NCBI RefSeq assembly: GCF_026586675.1
Contig: NZ_JAODIX010000050.1
Location: 1 to 35,917 of the forward strand
Length of the DNA: 35,917 nucleotides
Source of the DNA: Halorubrum yunnanense
GTDB lineage: Archaea > Halobacteriota > Halobacteria > Halobacteriales > Haloferacaceae
Direction of reading: 5' to 3'
The notes beneath the pieces are model-generated. The model made no database searches. It had not been told where the DNA came from and was given only the letters and a program-made list of their open reading frames with translations. A program made the translations under genes and the position numbers. Below are positions 16,170 to 24,464 of this stretch, in pieces; position 1 is the first letter of the stretch; every line of letters starts with the position of its first letter.

Positions 16170-16565
16170 ATGTCATCTACCGAGCGTTTACAGCGGTACG
16201 TCGCTGATGAGTGCGGCTCCTGTACAGACGAGGACCTCGCCGACCGGTTAGCGGAGCTAGAAGAACTGAACGAGACCGTTGGCGGGTCCGACCTGGAGAC
16301 CGACATCGAGATGCTGTCGGCGCTCGGCAACGAGACGCGATACAAGATCGTCCGGATGCTTCACGCAGCTGATGACGAGGAGCTATGCGTGTGTGAGCTC
16401 TCGCCGCTCTTGGACGTGAGCGACAGCGCGATCAGCCACGCCCTCTCGCAGCTCACTGACGCCGGCCTCGTCACGCGCCGGAAGGAAGGGAAGTGGCGGA
16501 TGTATCGCGCTACGCCGCGTGCGAACGCGGTTCTTGTTGCGCTCGACGGGTCGCGGTCGTTATAA
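16170..16565 (+). CDS. arsR: ArsR/SmtB-family repressor (first copy)
   Basis: A 131-residue winged-helix protein. The metalloid site ELCVCELSPLL sits at the start of the DNA-recognition region, as in classical ArsR, followed by VSDSAISHALSQLTDAGLVT and the wing RRKEGKWRMYRAT. An N-terminal extension with DECGSCTDEDLADRL adds two more cysteines. It would release DNA on binding arsenite. It faces away from the arsDA operon across the cupin remnant and converges with the ArsP-like operon. It could control either. The target is unproven. Confidence 0.9.
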   Translation: MSSTERLQRYVADECGSCTDEDLADRLAELEELNETVGGSDLETDIEMLSALGNETRYKIVRMLHAADDEELCVCELSPLLDVSDSAISHALSQLTDAGLVTRRKEGKWRMYRATPRANAVLVALDGSRSL

Positions 16566-16577
16566 ATTGGCCTCGGC

Positions 16578-17567
16578 TCAGAGGAGGCCGGCGAAGACGG
16601 TGTTGAACAGCACGCCGACAGTGATCCCGATCGTCACGACCGTCGTCGCGTAGATCGCGAGCAGGCGGCGTTCGAACAGCTTATTTAGGAGGATCAGGTT
16701 CGGGATGCTGATCCCCGCCCCGCCGATGACGAACGCGATCACCGTTCCGATGGGGATCCCCGCCTCAGTGAGCGAGTGCGCGATCGGCAGCATCCCGCTG
16801 ATGCTCACGTAGATCGGTGCGCCGGCGAGCGCGGCGACCGGCGTCGCGAGCGGGTTCCCCGGACCAGCAATCTGCTGGAGGAACTCCGCCGGCACGGCGC
16901 CGTGGATCAGCGCGCCGATCGCGATCCCGACCGCGATGTACGGGAGCGTGTCGCGGAAGAAGGAGAGTGCGCCCTTGCCGGCTGCAGTCACGCGTTCCCT
17001 GTGGGTTCGGTTCGCCGCTGTCGCGCCGCACTCGCTACAGCCGCCGGCGTCAGCTGTAGTCGAAGCGGATGTACCGCCATCAGTCGCGATCTCGCGGCCG
17101 CCCGCAGTGATCCGGACGTCTTTGATATAGCCGTCAAGATCGAGCGTGCCGATGATGAGTCCCGCGACGATCGCCGCGAGCAGCGCAGTTGTCACGTATG
17201 CGACGGTCACGCCGGTTCCGAACAGCCCGAATAGCAGGAACACGGCGATCCAGTTAACGATCGGTGACGCTAGCAGGAACGAGAAGGCCATACCCGTCGG
17301 CGCGCCGGCACCTAACAGGCCAGCCAAGACGGGGACGGTCGAGCACGAGCAGAACGGTGTCACCGCGCCAAGCCCTGCCGCGAGAACATTTCCGCTCCCG
17401 TGATCGCGTGCCCGCAGCATCTCCTCAACGCGCTCTGGCGGGAGGTATTCTTGTGCGAGCCCCACGAGGAACGAGGCGCCGATGAACAGCGGCGTGAGGA
17501 CCATCGCGAGGTGAAGAAAGTAGTCCCACGAGTCGAGCAGCGCCGCTTCGGTCCCCGGCGGGATCAT
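16578..17567 (-). CDS. ArsP-like permease (DUF318/UPF0718 family)
   Basis: A 329-residue membrane protein with about eight transmembrane segments. The family motif AVTPFCSCSTVPVLAGLLGA with GMAFSFLLASPIVNW is at residues about 68-110. A cytoplasmic loop carries GGCSECGATAA, a possible metal-binding pair. The second half repeats the fold (PYIAVGIAIGALIHGAVPAE; GMLPIAHSLTEAGIPIGTVI). Relatives export trivalent organoarsenicals, or in other branches copper/zinc or thiol-linked compounds. The gene overlaps its own ArsR regulator by 4 bp, which supports a metalloid role. Confidence 0.85.
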   Translation of the reverse strand: MIPPGTEAALLDSWDYFLHLAMVLTPLFIGASFLVGLAQEYLPPERVEEMLRARDHGSGNVLAAGLGAVTPFCSCSTVPVLAGLLGAGAPTGMAFSFLLASPIVNWIAVFLLFGLFGTGVTVAYVTTALLAAIVAGLIIGTLDLDGYIKDVRITAGGREIATDGGTSASTTADAGGCSECGATAANRTHRERVTAAGKGALSFFRDTLPYIAVGIAIGALIHGAVPAEFLQQIAGPGNPLATPVAALAGAPIYVSISGMLPIAHSLTEAGIPIGTVIAFVIGGAGISIPNLILLNKLFERRLLAIYATTVVTIGITVGVLFNTVFAGLL

Positions 17568-17962
17568 CGGTCCTCACCTAACGCCGCGGCCAGATCGAGC
17601 AGCTGGAGGCTCGCCGTGTCCGCGATCCGGTAGTACGTCCACTTCCCCTCCTTGCGCGTGGCGACGATGCCAGCGTCGCGAAGTTTCCGCAAGTGCGACG
17701 CGACCGTCGACTGGGGAGCATCGAGGACGGTCTCCAACTCGCAGGCGCAAAGTTCTCCATCCCGCAGCGCGTGAACAACTGCGAGTCGCTTCTCGTTGGC
17801 CAGCGCCTTGAACGACGACAGTTCCGCCTCGACGACTGCGTCGTCCGCGCGTCGAGTCTCCGGGAACGGCCCGTCACAGCAGACACCATCCTCCATCCGT
17901 CGGAGCGTCCCGCTCGCGGATTCGGAGCCCGCTTGAGCCGCCGCGTTCGGTTCGTTCGACAT
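17564..17962 (-). CDS. arsR: ArsR/SmtB-family repressor (second copy, with permease)
   Basis: A 132-residue winged-helix regulator. The HTH region contains DGELCACELETVLDAPQSTV followed by ASHLRKLRDAGIVATRKEGK, with the ArsR Cys-x-Cys on the recognition side. The N-terminus adds a Cys-Cys pair in MEDGVCCDGPFP. It lies between the small Cys-Cys protein gene (6 bp upstream) and the permease (4-bp overlap), so it is a self-controlled operon. The predicted operator is the palindrome just before the first gene of the operon. The inducer is probably a trivalent arsenical or related thiophile. Confidence 0.9.
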   Translation of the reverse strand: MSNEPNAAAQAGSESASGTLRRMEDGVCCDGPFPETRRADDAVVEAELSSFKALANEKRLAVVHALRDGELCACELETVLDAPQSTVASHLRKLRDAGIVATRKEGKWTYYRIADTASLQLLDLAAALGEDR

Positions 17963-17968
17963 CGTCGA

Positions 17969-18106
17969 TCAGTCCTCCGTACGGTCGGCGCGCTCGTCCG
18001 GCGCGTCCGCCTCGTTTTCGTCCGAGTCCACCTCCTCGATTTGCATGTCACAGCAGCTCTCGTCGTCGTTCGACTCGCCACCGAGCAGTCGGTCGAGTAT
18101 CGACAT
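17969..18106 (-). CDS. 45-residue Cys-Cys protein leading the permease operon
   Basis: A short ORF starting MSILDRLLGGESNDDESCCD and ending with an acidic tail (DAPDERADRTED). The N-terminus is a short amphipathic helix that could touch the membrane, followed by a Cys-Cys-Asp and a negative tail. It starts 2 bp from a perfect palindrome and ends 6 bp before the arsR gene, so it is the first gene of a three-gene operon. No family is recognised with certainty. A metallochaperone or thiol ligand for the permease is an inference from the Cys-Cys and the context. Confidence 0.65.
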   Translation of the reverse strand: MSILDRLLGGESNDDESCCDMQIEEVDSDENEADAPDERADRTED

Positions 18107-18108
18107 AC

Positions 18109-18118
18109 ATATCGATAT
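18109..18118. promoter_or_regulatory. Palindromic operator candidate of the permease operon
   Basis: ATATCGATAT is a perfect 10-bp palindrome whose edge is 2 bp upstream of the first ATG of the operon. If the transcript is leaderless, a bound ArsR would cover the transcription start. The adjacent TTATA on the minus strand is too close to be a normal TATA box, which favours an operator role. Confidence 0.45.
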
Positions 18119-18362
18119 AATCCGATTTGACTTAACTCATTTGGTCAGGTGTTCAGCTGACTCGAGAGAGCACTCGACCCGGATTTATGTTCAGATGTGT
18201 TTGTTCGACGCAGTTCTTCCACCGAACTATCTACATACGAGATAGTGTGGTAAACCGGATTATTCATGGGTTCTACCGTGCTTGACCAGTATTAATCTAT
18301 GACAGATTATATTGATACCGAGTAGATTACCTCGGTCTCAACACAGTAGAACCGAAAGGCCC

Positions 18363-18374
18363 TTTAATATATGA
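18363..18374 (+). promoter_or_regulatory. TATA box motif shared by both Rid genes (first copy)
   Basis: TTTAATATATGA begins 28 bp before the ATG at 18391. The same 12-mer begins 30 bp before the second Rid gene. This implies leaderless transcription and a common origin of the two promoters. Confidence 0.6.
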
Positions 18375-18390
18375 GGAAATACTAAATTGT

Positions 18391-18843
18391 ATGTCGCAGC
18401 AGATAGCGGCTCAAGACGATCGGACGGACCGTGAAAACGAAATATCGATTAACGAGTCGCTGAGCGAGGAGAGCAAACGTCAGCGCGACAGTATCGACAA
18501 CGTCGGCGCATTCGGCATGCGAACCGGTGAGTCGGATCTGATCTTCTTCCAAGGTATTCTCCCGGAGATCAACGGGGCAATAAGGGGATCAGAGCCGGTT
18601 AACGAGCAGATCGAGATGTGCTTGGATCGTCTCGAACTAATGTTAGAGAACCGTAACGCGTCGCTCTCGGACGTCATGAAGGTCGAGATTCAGCTCGCAG
18701 ACGCAGACGCAGCGGAGACCGTGGATAGCGAGTACAAGTCGCGATTTGATGAGGTGGTGTTTCCGCCACGGAGCGTCGTCGGTGTCTGCTCGTTGCCTGG
18801 CGGTGCGGACGTCCAGCTCGACGTGATTGCCGCCGAAGAGTAA
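18391..18843 (+). CDS. Rid-family (YjgF/UK114) protein, paralogue 1
   Basis: A 150-residue protein. After a charged N-terminal extension of about 35 residues comes a Rid fold: LIFFQGILPEING, then MLENRNASLSDVMKVEIQLA and [20 protein letters not shown]. The carboxylate-binding arginine (PPRS) is present. The glutamate of imine-hydrolysing RidA is replaced by Asp (VQLDVIA), and the usual Ser-Gly is Gln-Gly. A cysteine sits six residues after the arginine. It therefore belongs to a non-RidA branch whose reaction is unknown. A truncated arsR follows about 100 bp later, and a paralogue precedes acr3. Confidence 0.82.
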   Translation: MSQQIAAQDDRTDRENEISINESLSEESKRQRDSIDNVGAFGMRTGESDLIFFQGILPEINGAIRGSEPVNEQIEMCLDRLELMLENRNASLSDVMKVEIQLADADAAETVDSEYKSRFDEVVFPPRSVVGVCSLPGGADVQLDVIAAEE

Positions 18844-18946
18844 CCGTAGCTGTCCGTGTAGTTCGATAATAGTGGCATTTCGCTCGCCTTTTGCCGTCTT
18901 GAAGGCCGACAGAACAATTATTCCGGTCGCAGCGAATACGTCAGTT

Positions 18947-19136
18947 ATGCCCGACTCTTCTTCAGACCCGATTGCTGGGACAGATTTCGACAAACTGATC
19001 GACGACGCGACGACGACTGTCGACGTCAAAGCGCTGTCGGCGTTCGGATACGAGACGCGATATCGACTTGTCCGCCTGTTGGTCGAAGCGGACGGCGCGG
19101 TCAGATTCGACGAGATTACGCCCTACGTGTCAACGC
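18947..19136 (+). pseudogene. ArsR-like regulator truncated at an IS1595-type element
   Basis: The first about 62 residues read MPDSSSDPIAGTDFDKLIDD then VDVKALSAFGYETRYRLVRL and VRFDEITPYVS, an ArsR/HTH N-terminal half. The recognition helix and wing are missing because the terminal inverted repeat of the IS begins at 19134. The 3' half is not found on the other side of the element. A TATA-like AATTATTC about 30 bp upstream suggests it was once leaderless. It may have controlled the neighbouring Rid gene. Confidence 0.7.
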
Positions 19137-20077
19137 TCATCCCGAGACATTGTAACATAGAAGTTTCTCGAACCAGCTGTCCGGTTCGTTGAGTTTTAGT
19201 TCAAGGAAATTGAGATATCGTTGGAGATGATGTTTTGAGACACCTCTGAACTTCGCCAGCCACTGCCGAAGGAAGCTGTGGCGGTTCTCACAGGTGTTCG
19301 TGTGGGCATCGCCGATGACGTAGGTATCGGAGTGGGTGACGGCCAGATGGCCGTCCACCCCCTCCTTCTCCTCGATCTCGTCGTAGATTGTGTAATCATC
19401 GGTACAGAGGATGACGCTTCCATCACTGTATTCAGCGATGTCTTCGTCGGCGTCTTGGAGATCCTTACAGACGAGAAACAGAACTCGTCCGTCATCCCGA
19501 CGGACGAGTGTCAACACCGGTGGTTTGTCTGATTCGAATCGTCCTCGTCCCTTTTTTTGAGTCCGCGCTCGCGCGGACTCTGACCCTCGTCTTCGATCCC
19601 TTTCTCACCAGCTGTCACGTAGATTTCGTCAGCTTCACAGACATCGTACAGCTCAAATTCATCGATCTCCCCGCTCACATCCTGGACTTTGTGAACGAAG
19701 TTGAGAACAGCTTCGTAGTCTCGGCCAAGGTCACGAGCGATCTGAGCGGTCGGCTCAGATCGCATCTCCTTGACGATGTAGAACATCTCTTCCAGTTTGA
19801 AGCGATGTTGGCCGAAGATCGTGTTTGTGAGGTCGTTAAAATACGTCTCACACTCCTTACACCAGTACTGCTGGGCGTCTTTTCCGGTTGTTCCGCGCTT
19901 GACAACGTCGTCACTCTCGCAATGGACACACGTCACCGTCTCGCCGAAGCGGGCGAGACGGAGACGTTCGAAGCACCGTTCACGTGGTGGAAGGAACACT
20001 TGCGCAGACTTCTCGTCCATCTTGGAAGGCACTTGGAGAGCGAGAAAAATTGATGTTACGGCTTATCGGGATGAGCG
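19134..20077. mobile_element. IS1595-type insertion sequence with 25-bp terminal inverted repeats
   Basis: The ends match as inverted repeats. The left end (19134-19158) starts CGCTCATCCCGA and finishes GTAACAT. The right end (20053-20077) is its complement with 20 of 25 positions identical. The 944-bp element contains one transposase gene in two frames. The flanking 8 bp (CGTGTCAA and ATAGATGA) do not match, so there is no target duplication. The arsR gene cut on the left has no remainder on the right, which points to deletion after insertion or recombination between copies. Confidence 0.85.
19137..20032 (-). pseudogene. IS1595-family (ISXO2-like) transposase in two frames
   Basis: The N-terminal part has a zinc ribbon (TVTCVHCESDDVVKRG with YWCKECETYF), then IARDLGRDYEAVLNFVHKVQ and the catalytic start DVCEADEIYVTAGEKG. 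The frame continues to about 19545 in one register. After a run of seven A residues the remainder (RFESDKPPVLTLVRRDDG, CTDDYTIYDE, HTNTCENRHSFLRQWL) is in the -1 register. All catalytic parts survive across the two frames. The break could be a real frameshift mutation, or slippage at the A7 run that makes a fused product. The stop codon lies inside the terminal inverted repeat. Confidence 0.82.
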
Positions 20078-20085
20078 ATAGATGA

Positions 20086-20101
20086 ATAGATATAAATCTA
20101 T
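20086..20101. promoter_or_regulatory. Palindromic TATA/operator region of the aquaporin gene
   Basis: ATAGAT and ATCTAT form an inverted repeat around ATAA, overlapping the TATA-like TATAAAT about 24 bp before the ATG. An ArsR-type dimer could bind here and block transcription. The IS right end is only 8 bp away. Confidence 0.45.
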
Positions 20102-20113
20102 TGGAGTATCAGA

Positions 20114-20881
20114 ATGCATCCATACATTGCCGAGGTCATCGGAACAGCGATCCTCATTATATTCGGTGGTGGTGTCGTCGCCAACGTCGTTCTCAACGAG
20201 ACGAAAGGGAACGGCGGCGGCTGGATCGTCATCACGTGGGGATGGGCTATCGGAGTGTTCATGGGCGTGTTCACCATCAGTCAGGTCAGCGGGGGACACA
20301 TCAACCCCGCCGTGACGGTCGGCCTCGCTGCCGCCGGGCTGTTCGATTGGGCGCAGGTTCCGGCGTACGTCGCCGCACAGACGGTCGGCGGATTCCTGGG
20401 TGGCGTAGTGGTGTGGCTGGCGTACAAAGACCACTTCGCCGCGACCGAAGACGAGGACGTGAAGCTGGCCATCTTCTCGACCAGTCCTGAGATCCGGAAC
20501 TACTCGACCAACCTGATGACCGAGATCATCGGGACGTTCGTCTTGGTGTTTGGCGTCCTTTACCTGAACTCCGCTGGATTCTTCGACGCTCAGTCGGGTG
20601 AGGTGCTTCAGTCGATTACCATCGACGGCCAAGCGGTCGGTTTCGGTCTCGGGGCGCTGTCGGCGCTTCCGATTGCGCTCGTCGTGCTCGGTATCGGACT
20701 CTCGTTAGGTGGCCCCACTGGATACGCGATCAACCCCGCACGCGACCTCGGACCGCGCATCGCCCACGCAATTCTCCCGTTTTCGCACAAGGGACCGTCG
20801 GACTGGGCGTACTCCTGGGTGCCCATCGTGGGACCGATCCTCGGGGCGCTTCTCGCGGCCGGACTGTACCGTCTGCTGTGA
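20114..20881 (+). CDS. MIP-family aquaglyceroporin
   Basis: A 255-residue channel with six membrane segments and the two NPA boxes: GGHINPAVTVG (Asn64) and GYAINPARDLGPR (about Asn207). The Asp after the second NPA (NPARD) is the mark of glycerol facilitators rather than strict water channels. Such pores also pass uncharged arsenite. In an arsenic island this matches the use of AqpS-like channels to let internally produced arsenite leave by its gradient. It has its own promoter next to the IS end and lies between two Rid genes. Glycerol transport remains possible. Confidence 0.88.
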   Translation: MHPYIAEVIGTAILIIFGGGVVANVVLNETKGNGGGWIVITWGWAIGVFMGVFTISQVSGGHINPAVTVGLAAAGLFDWAQVPAYVAAQTVGGFLGGVVVWLAYKDHFAATEDEDVKLAIFSTSPEIRNYSTNLMTEIIGTFVLVFGVLYLNSAGFFDAQSGEVLQSITIDGQAVGFGLGALSALPIALVVLGIGLSLGGPTGYAINPARDLGPRIAHAILPFSHKGPSDWAYSWVPIVGPILGALLAAGLYRLL

Positions 20882-20967
20882 TGTCATCGGGGTACCACGA
20901 GTCTGGACCCTCTACTCCGCGCCCCGAAGCCGGACTCCGATCCCAGTTTCCGACTTGCTCCAAAGGG

Positions 20968-20979
20968 TTTTAATATATG
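20968..20979 (+). promoter_or_regulatory. TATA box motif shared by both Rid genes (second copy)
   Basis: TTTAATATATGA begins 30 bp before the ATG at 20998, an exact repeat of the motif ahead of the first Rid gene. It supports the ATG at 20998 over an earlier in-frame ATG at 20977, which would lie inside this box. Confidence 0.6.
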
Positions 20980-20997
20980 AACAACTGTTCATCTATT

Positions 20998-21453
20998 ATG
21001 GGCCAGCAGACAACCGAGGTCGAACCGGAATCGGAGCAGCGTACCGAGATGGATATCGATCCCACACTAAGCAAAGAGAGCAAGCGTCAGCGCGAAGGGA
21101 CGGGCAACATCGGTGCATTCGGAAAGCGAACGGGCTCGTCCGACCTACGTTTTTTCGAGGGAATACTCCCTGAGATCGACGGAGAAATATTAAGTGATCA
21201 CTCAATCGAAGAGCAGTTCTCGACCGCGCTCGACAATCTTGAAGCCGCACTCGCCGACAACCGAAACGCGACGTTCGGCGACGTGATGAAGCTCGAAATC
21301 CAGCTCACGGATCCGAGCGCCGCGGAGGCGATCGACCACGTGTACGAGTCCCGGTTCGACGACGTCGAACTTCCCCCGCGGACCGTTGTCGGCGTCTGTT
21401 CGCTCCCGGGCGGTGCGGACGTCCAACTCGACGTGATCGCGGCCGAAGAGTAA
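20998..21453 (+). CDS. Rid-family (YjgF/UK114) protein, paralogue 2
   Basis: A 151-residue close paralogue of the protein at 18391. It shares [52 protein letters not shown] and [20 protein letters not shown]. The same substitutions relative to RidA are present (Asp instead of the catalytic Glu; Cys six residues after Arg). It lies 97 bp upstream of acr3 on the same strand and is likely co-transcribed with it. Conservation of the odd active-site residues in both copies suggests selection for a function linked to this island. Confidence 0.82.
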   Translation: MGQQTTEVEPESEQRTEMDIDPTLSKESKRQREGTGNIGAFGKRTGSSDLRFFEGILPEIDGEILSDHSIEEQFSTALDNLEAALADNRNATFGDVMKLEIQLTDPSAAEAIDHVYESRFDDVELPPRTVVGVCSLPGGADVQLDVIAAEE

Positions 21454-21550
21454 CGACCGCTGCCGACACACCCATTATGAACACTCATCTGAACACACAC
21501 CGGTATCGCTCTCCGTCCGACTCACCCAACACGACGGGGGTGATGGCGTC

Positions 21551-22729
21551 GTGAGCGACGCCGCTCACGAGCACGGGCCGAACTGCGACTGCGAGGCCTG
21601 CGGGGACCCGAGATCGATGGACTTCCTCGATAAGTACCTCACCGTCTGGATCTTCGGCGCGATGGCGATCGGGATCAGCCTCGGCTACGTTGCGCCGTCG
21701 GTGACCGGTCCGATTCAGGACCTCCATCTCGTGGAGATCGGCCTCGTGTTAATGATGTATCCGCCGCTCGCGAAGGTCAACTACGGCCAACTCCCCGCCG
21801 TCTTCAAGAACGTGAAAGTACTCGGGCTGAGCCTCATCCAGAACTGGCTCATCGGCCCCACACTGATGTTCGGGTTGGCGGTCATCTTCTTCAGCGGTCT
21901 CGTTCCTGGACTGCCTGCCCGACCTGAGTTCTTCCTCGGGCTGGTGTTCATCGGGATGGCCCGCTGTATCGCGATGGTGCTGGTCTGGAACGAGCTCGCC
22001 GAGGGTTCGAACGAGTACGCCGCGGGGCTCGTCGCGTTCAATAGCGTCTTCCAGATCGTTACGTACGGCGTGTACATCTGGTTCTTCGCTCTATTTCTCC
22101 CCCCGATTCTGGGCATGGAATCGCTCGTTGCCGGCATTTCCGCATTCAATATTACACCGATACAGGTTTTCGAGGCGATCGCGATCTTCCTCGGGATCCC
22201 CTTCGCCGCCGGCATCCTCTCCCGATTCGTCGGCACGCGGGCGAAAGGTGTTGAATGGTACGAGGAGACGTTTGAACCCACGATCAGCCCGCTCACGCTG
22301 ATCGCGCTGCTCTTTACAGTGATCGTGATGTTCGCGATGCAGGGTGAGCGCATCGTCGCGCAGCCAAGTGACGTCCTACTCATCGCGGTGCCGCTGACGA
22401 TCTATTTCGTTGTGATGTTCTTCGTCAGCTTCGGCATGGGCCGTGGTATCGGTGCCGACTACTCGACGACGACTGCGATCGGCTTCACCGCCGCCTCAAA
22501 CAACTTCGAGCTCGCGATCGCCGTCGCCGTCGCGGTGTTCGGTGTCGGCTCCGGGGTCGCGTTTGCCACCGTTATCGGTCCGCTTATCGAGGTGCCGGTG
22601 CTGCTCGCCTTGGTGAAAGTCGCGTTGTACCTCCAAGACCGGTACGACTGGCGGGGATACACGACCGGGCGGCTAGACGAGACGACTACGACCGAAGATG
22701 GATCCTCAAGCTCCACGGCTGATGACTGA
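21551..22729 (+). CDS. acr3: Acr3-family arsenite efflux transporter
   Basis: A 392-residue permease with ten predicted transmembrane segments. Family motifs are [15 protein letters not shown] near residue 68, the conserved cysteine in [18 protein letters not shown] (about residue 140), and [17 protein letters not shown] near residue 315. The N-terminus has a His/Cys cluster ([14 protein letters not shown]) that may bind arsenite or metal before transport. The start is GTG at 21551. It is the main arsenite exporter of the island and could also be driven by ArsA. A Rid gene precedes it in the same direction. Confidence 0.95.
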   Translation: MSDAAHEHGPNCDCEACGDPRSMDFLDKYLTVWIFGAMAIGISLGYVAPSVTGPIQDLHLVEIGLVLMMYPPLAKVNYGQLPAVFKNVKVLGLSLIQNWLIGPTLMFGLAVIFFSGLVPGLPARPEFFLGLVFIGMARCIAMVLVWNELAEGSNEYAAGLVAFNSVFQIVTYGVYIWFFALFLPPILGMESLVAGISAFNITPIQVFEAIAIFLGIPFAAGILSRFVGTRAKGVEWYEETFEPTISPLTLIALLFTVIVMFAMQGERIVAQPSDVLLIAVPLTIYFVVMFFVSFGMGRGIGADYSTTTAIGFTAASNNFELAIAVAVAVFGVGSGVAFATVIGPLIEVPVLLALVKVALYLQDRYDWRGYTTGRLDETTTTEDGSSSSTADD

Positions 22730-22838
22730 TACTTAACCAGCTATTCGCCACACGCTTACAATCCATTTGACGATGAAGAGAATATGTTTGTAGTCATGCC
22801 GGTGTGGTAACTTTGCTATCGACCTCACCATTTTCTAA

Positions 22839-24464
22839 ATGAGTGGTTCCGGCAGTCCTCCTTCCAAAGATGAACCCCGTATGCAGTCTCTGTGCGAAGC
22901 GTACCAGCTCGGTATCACCATCCGGGACAAACTCAAAGAAGCCGATCTCGTCACCGTGTTCGAGGATTTCGATCACGCGATAGACGCGATCGAAGACGGG
23001 TATCCAGCATGGCATCCCGCGCCACTCTCGTTTCGCGCGATGGTGCTCTCGTTCGTGTTCATGGAGATAACGGGTGACTCATACGCTAACTTCACTCGAC
23101 GACTCACCCGACAACCGGAAGTAGCGACTATCCTCGGCTTCAGCCGAGTGCCCGACGAATCGGCGTTCTCGCGGGCATGGCGGAACCGATTCGACGACGC
23201 GATCCACGAATACGTCCACGCTGCCGCCCACTTCGTTGTCAAAGAGGTCCACGATCGTAACATCTCAGCGCCCGAGGTTCGGCCAAAGGCAGAGATCGTC
23301 GAGGATACTGAGGAAGCCGCAGACTCAGTAGAAGACGAATCCTTCTCACAGGAGAAGATCATCCAGACGACGCGCCTCGCGCGTGATCACGCCTACGGAC
23401 ACTTCGACTCTGATCGGGCAGCGAACGCCTCATACGAGGACACGCAATTTTTCGAGTTACAGACGTTCATGGGGATGGTTCGGTGTGGAACCGCGCAGGG
23501 AGCGACTCGCTTCCAGCACCGGCGTGGCAAGGACTACGGACCCCACGGCGATACGCACCTCCGCGCTGTCAAACAGTTCGATCCTGACGAGCTCGTCGAC
23601 GGCTTCAATGAGACGACAGAGCAGCTCCTCTCCGTGATCGCCTCAGAAGCATCCTTTCGGAGGCCAGTTACTGCCGCGATCGATATCACGACCATTCCCT
23701 ACTACGGGGATGTCGAAGAGATGCCGATGGTCAGCGGGACCAAGGAAAGAGACGGTCGAGCGTTCAAATTCGCGACGCTCTCGATCATCGGGCAGAACAT
23801 CCCGCTGATTTTGGCTGTCGAGCCGGTTCGAGAGAGCTCTGAATGGGATGAGAACCCTTCGAATCAGATCCATCGTACTGTGCGACGGCTCGTTCGACAA
23901 GCGAAAGAGCACGTTCCAATCGAGACAGTGCTGTGTGATCGAGAGTTTGACTCGATACAAGTGTTTCAGACGCTCTCAAACCTTGATGTGAACTACCTCA
24001 TTCCGAAGCGAGTCTCCAGCTCCGAACAGGATGTACTCGAACAAATGGAGGAAGACGACCAAGAGGTGGCTGTTGAGTCGGCTTCTATCCATGTGAAATC
24101 TGGATCGCATCCAATGCGGCTCTTGTACGTGCCGTCGACGAGTGGGGAGGGGACAGCCGTCTTCGCGACGAATCTCCGAGTGGGATCCGATGAGGCCGAG
24201 GCGTTCTGTAAACGGTATAGTCGCCGGTGGCAGATCGAGAGCGAGTACAAATCGATCAAGGGCGACTTTCTCGCCAAGACCTCCTCGAAAGACTACCGCG
24301 TTCGATTGTTCTACTTCGTGTTCGCGGTCCTCTTGTACAATATCTGGCGGCTCACCGACTTCCTGCTGAAAGCGGACGTTGACGGCGAGATGGACTACGC
24401 ACCTGTGATTACTGCGGGTGAGTGTGTTGAGCTCGTTGCCTCAGCATTGATTCCACACGACTAA
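22839..24464 (+). CDS. IS4-superfamily DDE transposase, intact
   Basis: A 541-residue transposase. The catalytic Asp is in TAAIDITTIPYYGD, the second Asp in VLCDREFDSIQ, and the Glu in the exact YREK signature of the IS4 superfamily (Y-x2-R-x3-E-x6-K in YSRRWQIESEYKSIK near residue 461). The N-terminal 200 residues include a helical DNA-binding region and an acidic insert (EDTEEAADSVEDE). It is longer than typical haloarchaeal IS4-type transposases (about 390-450). I could not find clear terminal inverted repeats within 110 bp of either side, so I do not mark element ends. It directly follows acr3. Confidence 0.85.
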   Translation: MSGSGSPPSKDEPRMQSLCEAYQLGITIRDKLKEADLVTVFEDFDHAIDAIEDGYPAWHPAPLSFRAMVLSFVFMEITGDSYANFTRRLTRQPEVATILGFSRVPDESAFSRAWRNRFDDAIHEYVHAAAHFVVKEVHDRNISAPEVRPKAEIVEDTEEAADSVEDESFSQEKIIQTTRLARDHAYGHFDSDRAANASYEDTQFFELQTFMGMVRCGTAQGATRFQHRRGKDYGPHGDTHLRAVKQFDPDELVDGFNETTEQLLSVIASEASFRRPVTAAIDITTIPYYGDVEEMPMVSGTKERDGRAFKFATLSIIGQNIPLILAVEPVRESSEWDENPSNQIHRTVRRLVRQAKEHVPIETVLCDREFDSIQVFQTLSNLDVNYLIPKRVSSSEQDVLEQMEEDDQEVAVESASIHVKSGSHPMRLLYVPSTSGEGTAVFATNLRVGSDEAEAFCKRYSRRWQIESEYKSIKGDFLAKTSSKDYRVRLFYFVFAVLLYNIWRLTDFLLKADVDGEMDYAPVITAGECVELVASALIPHD

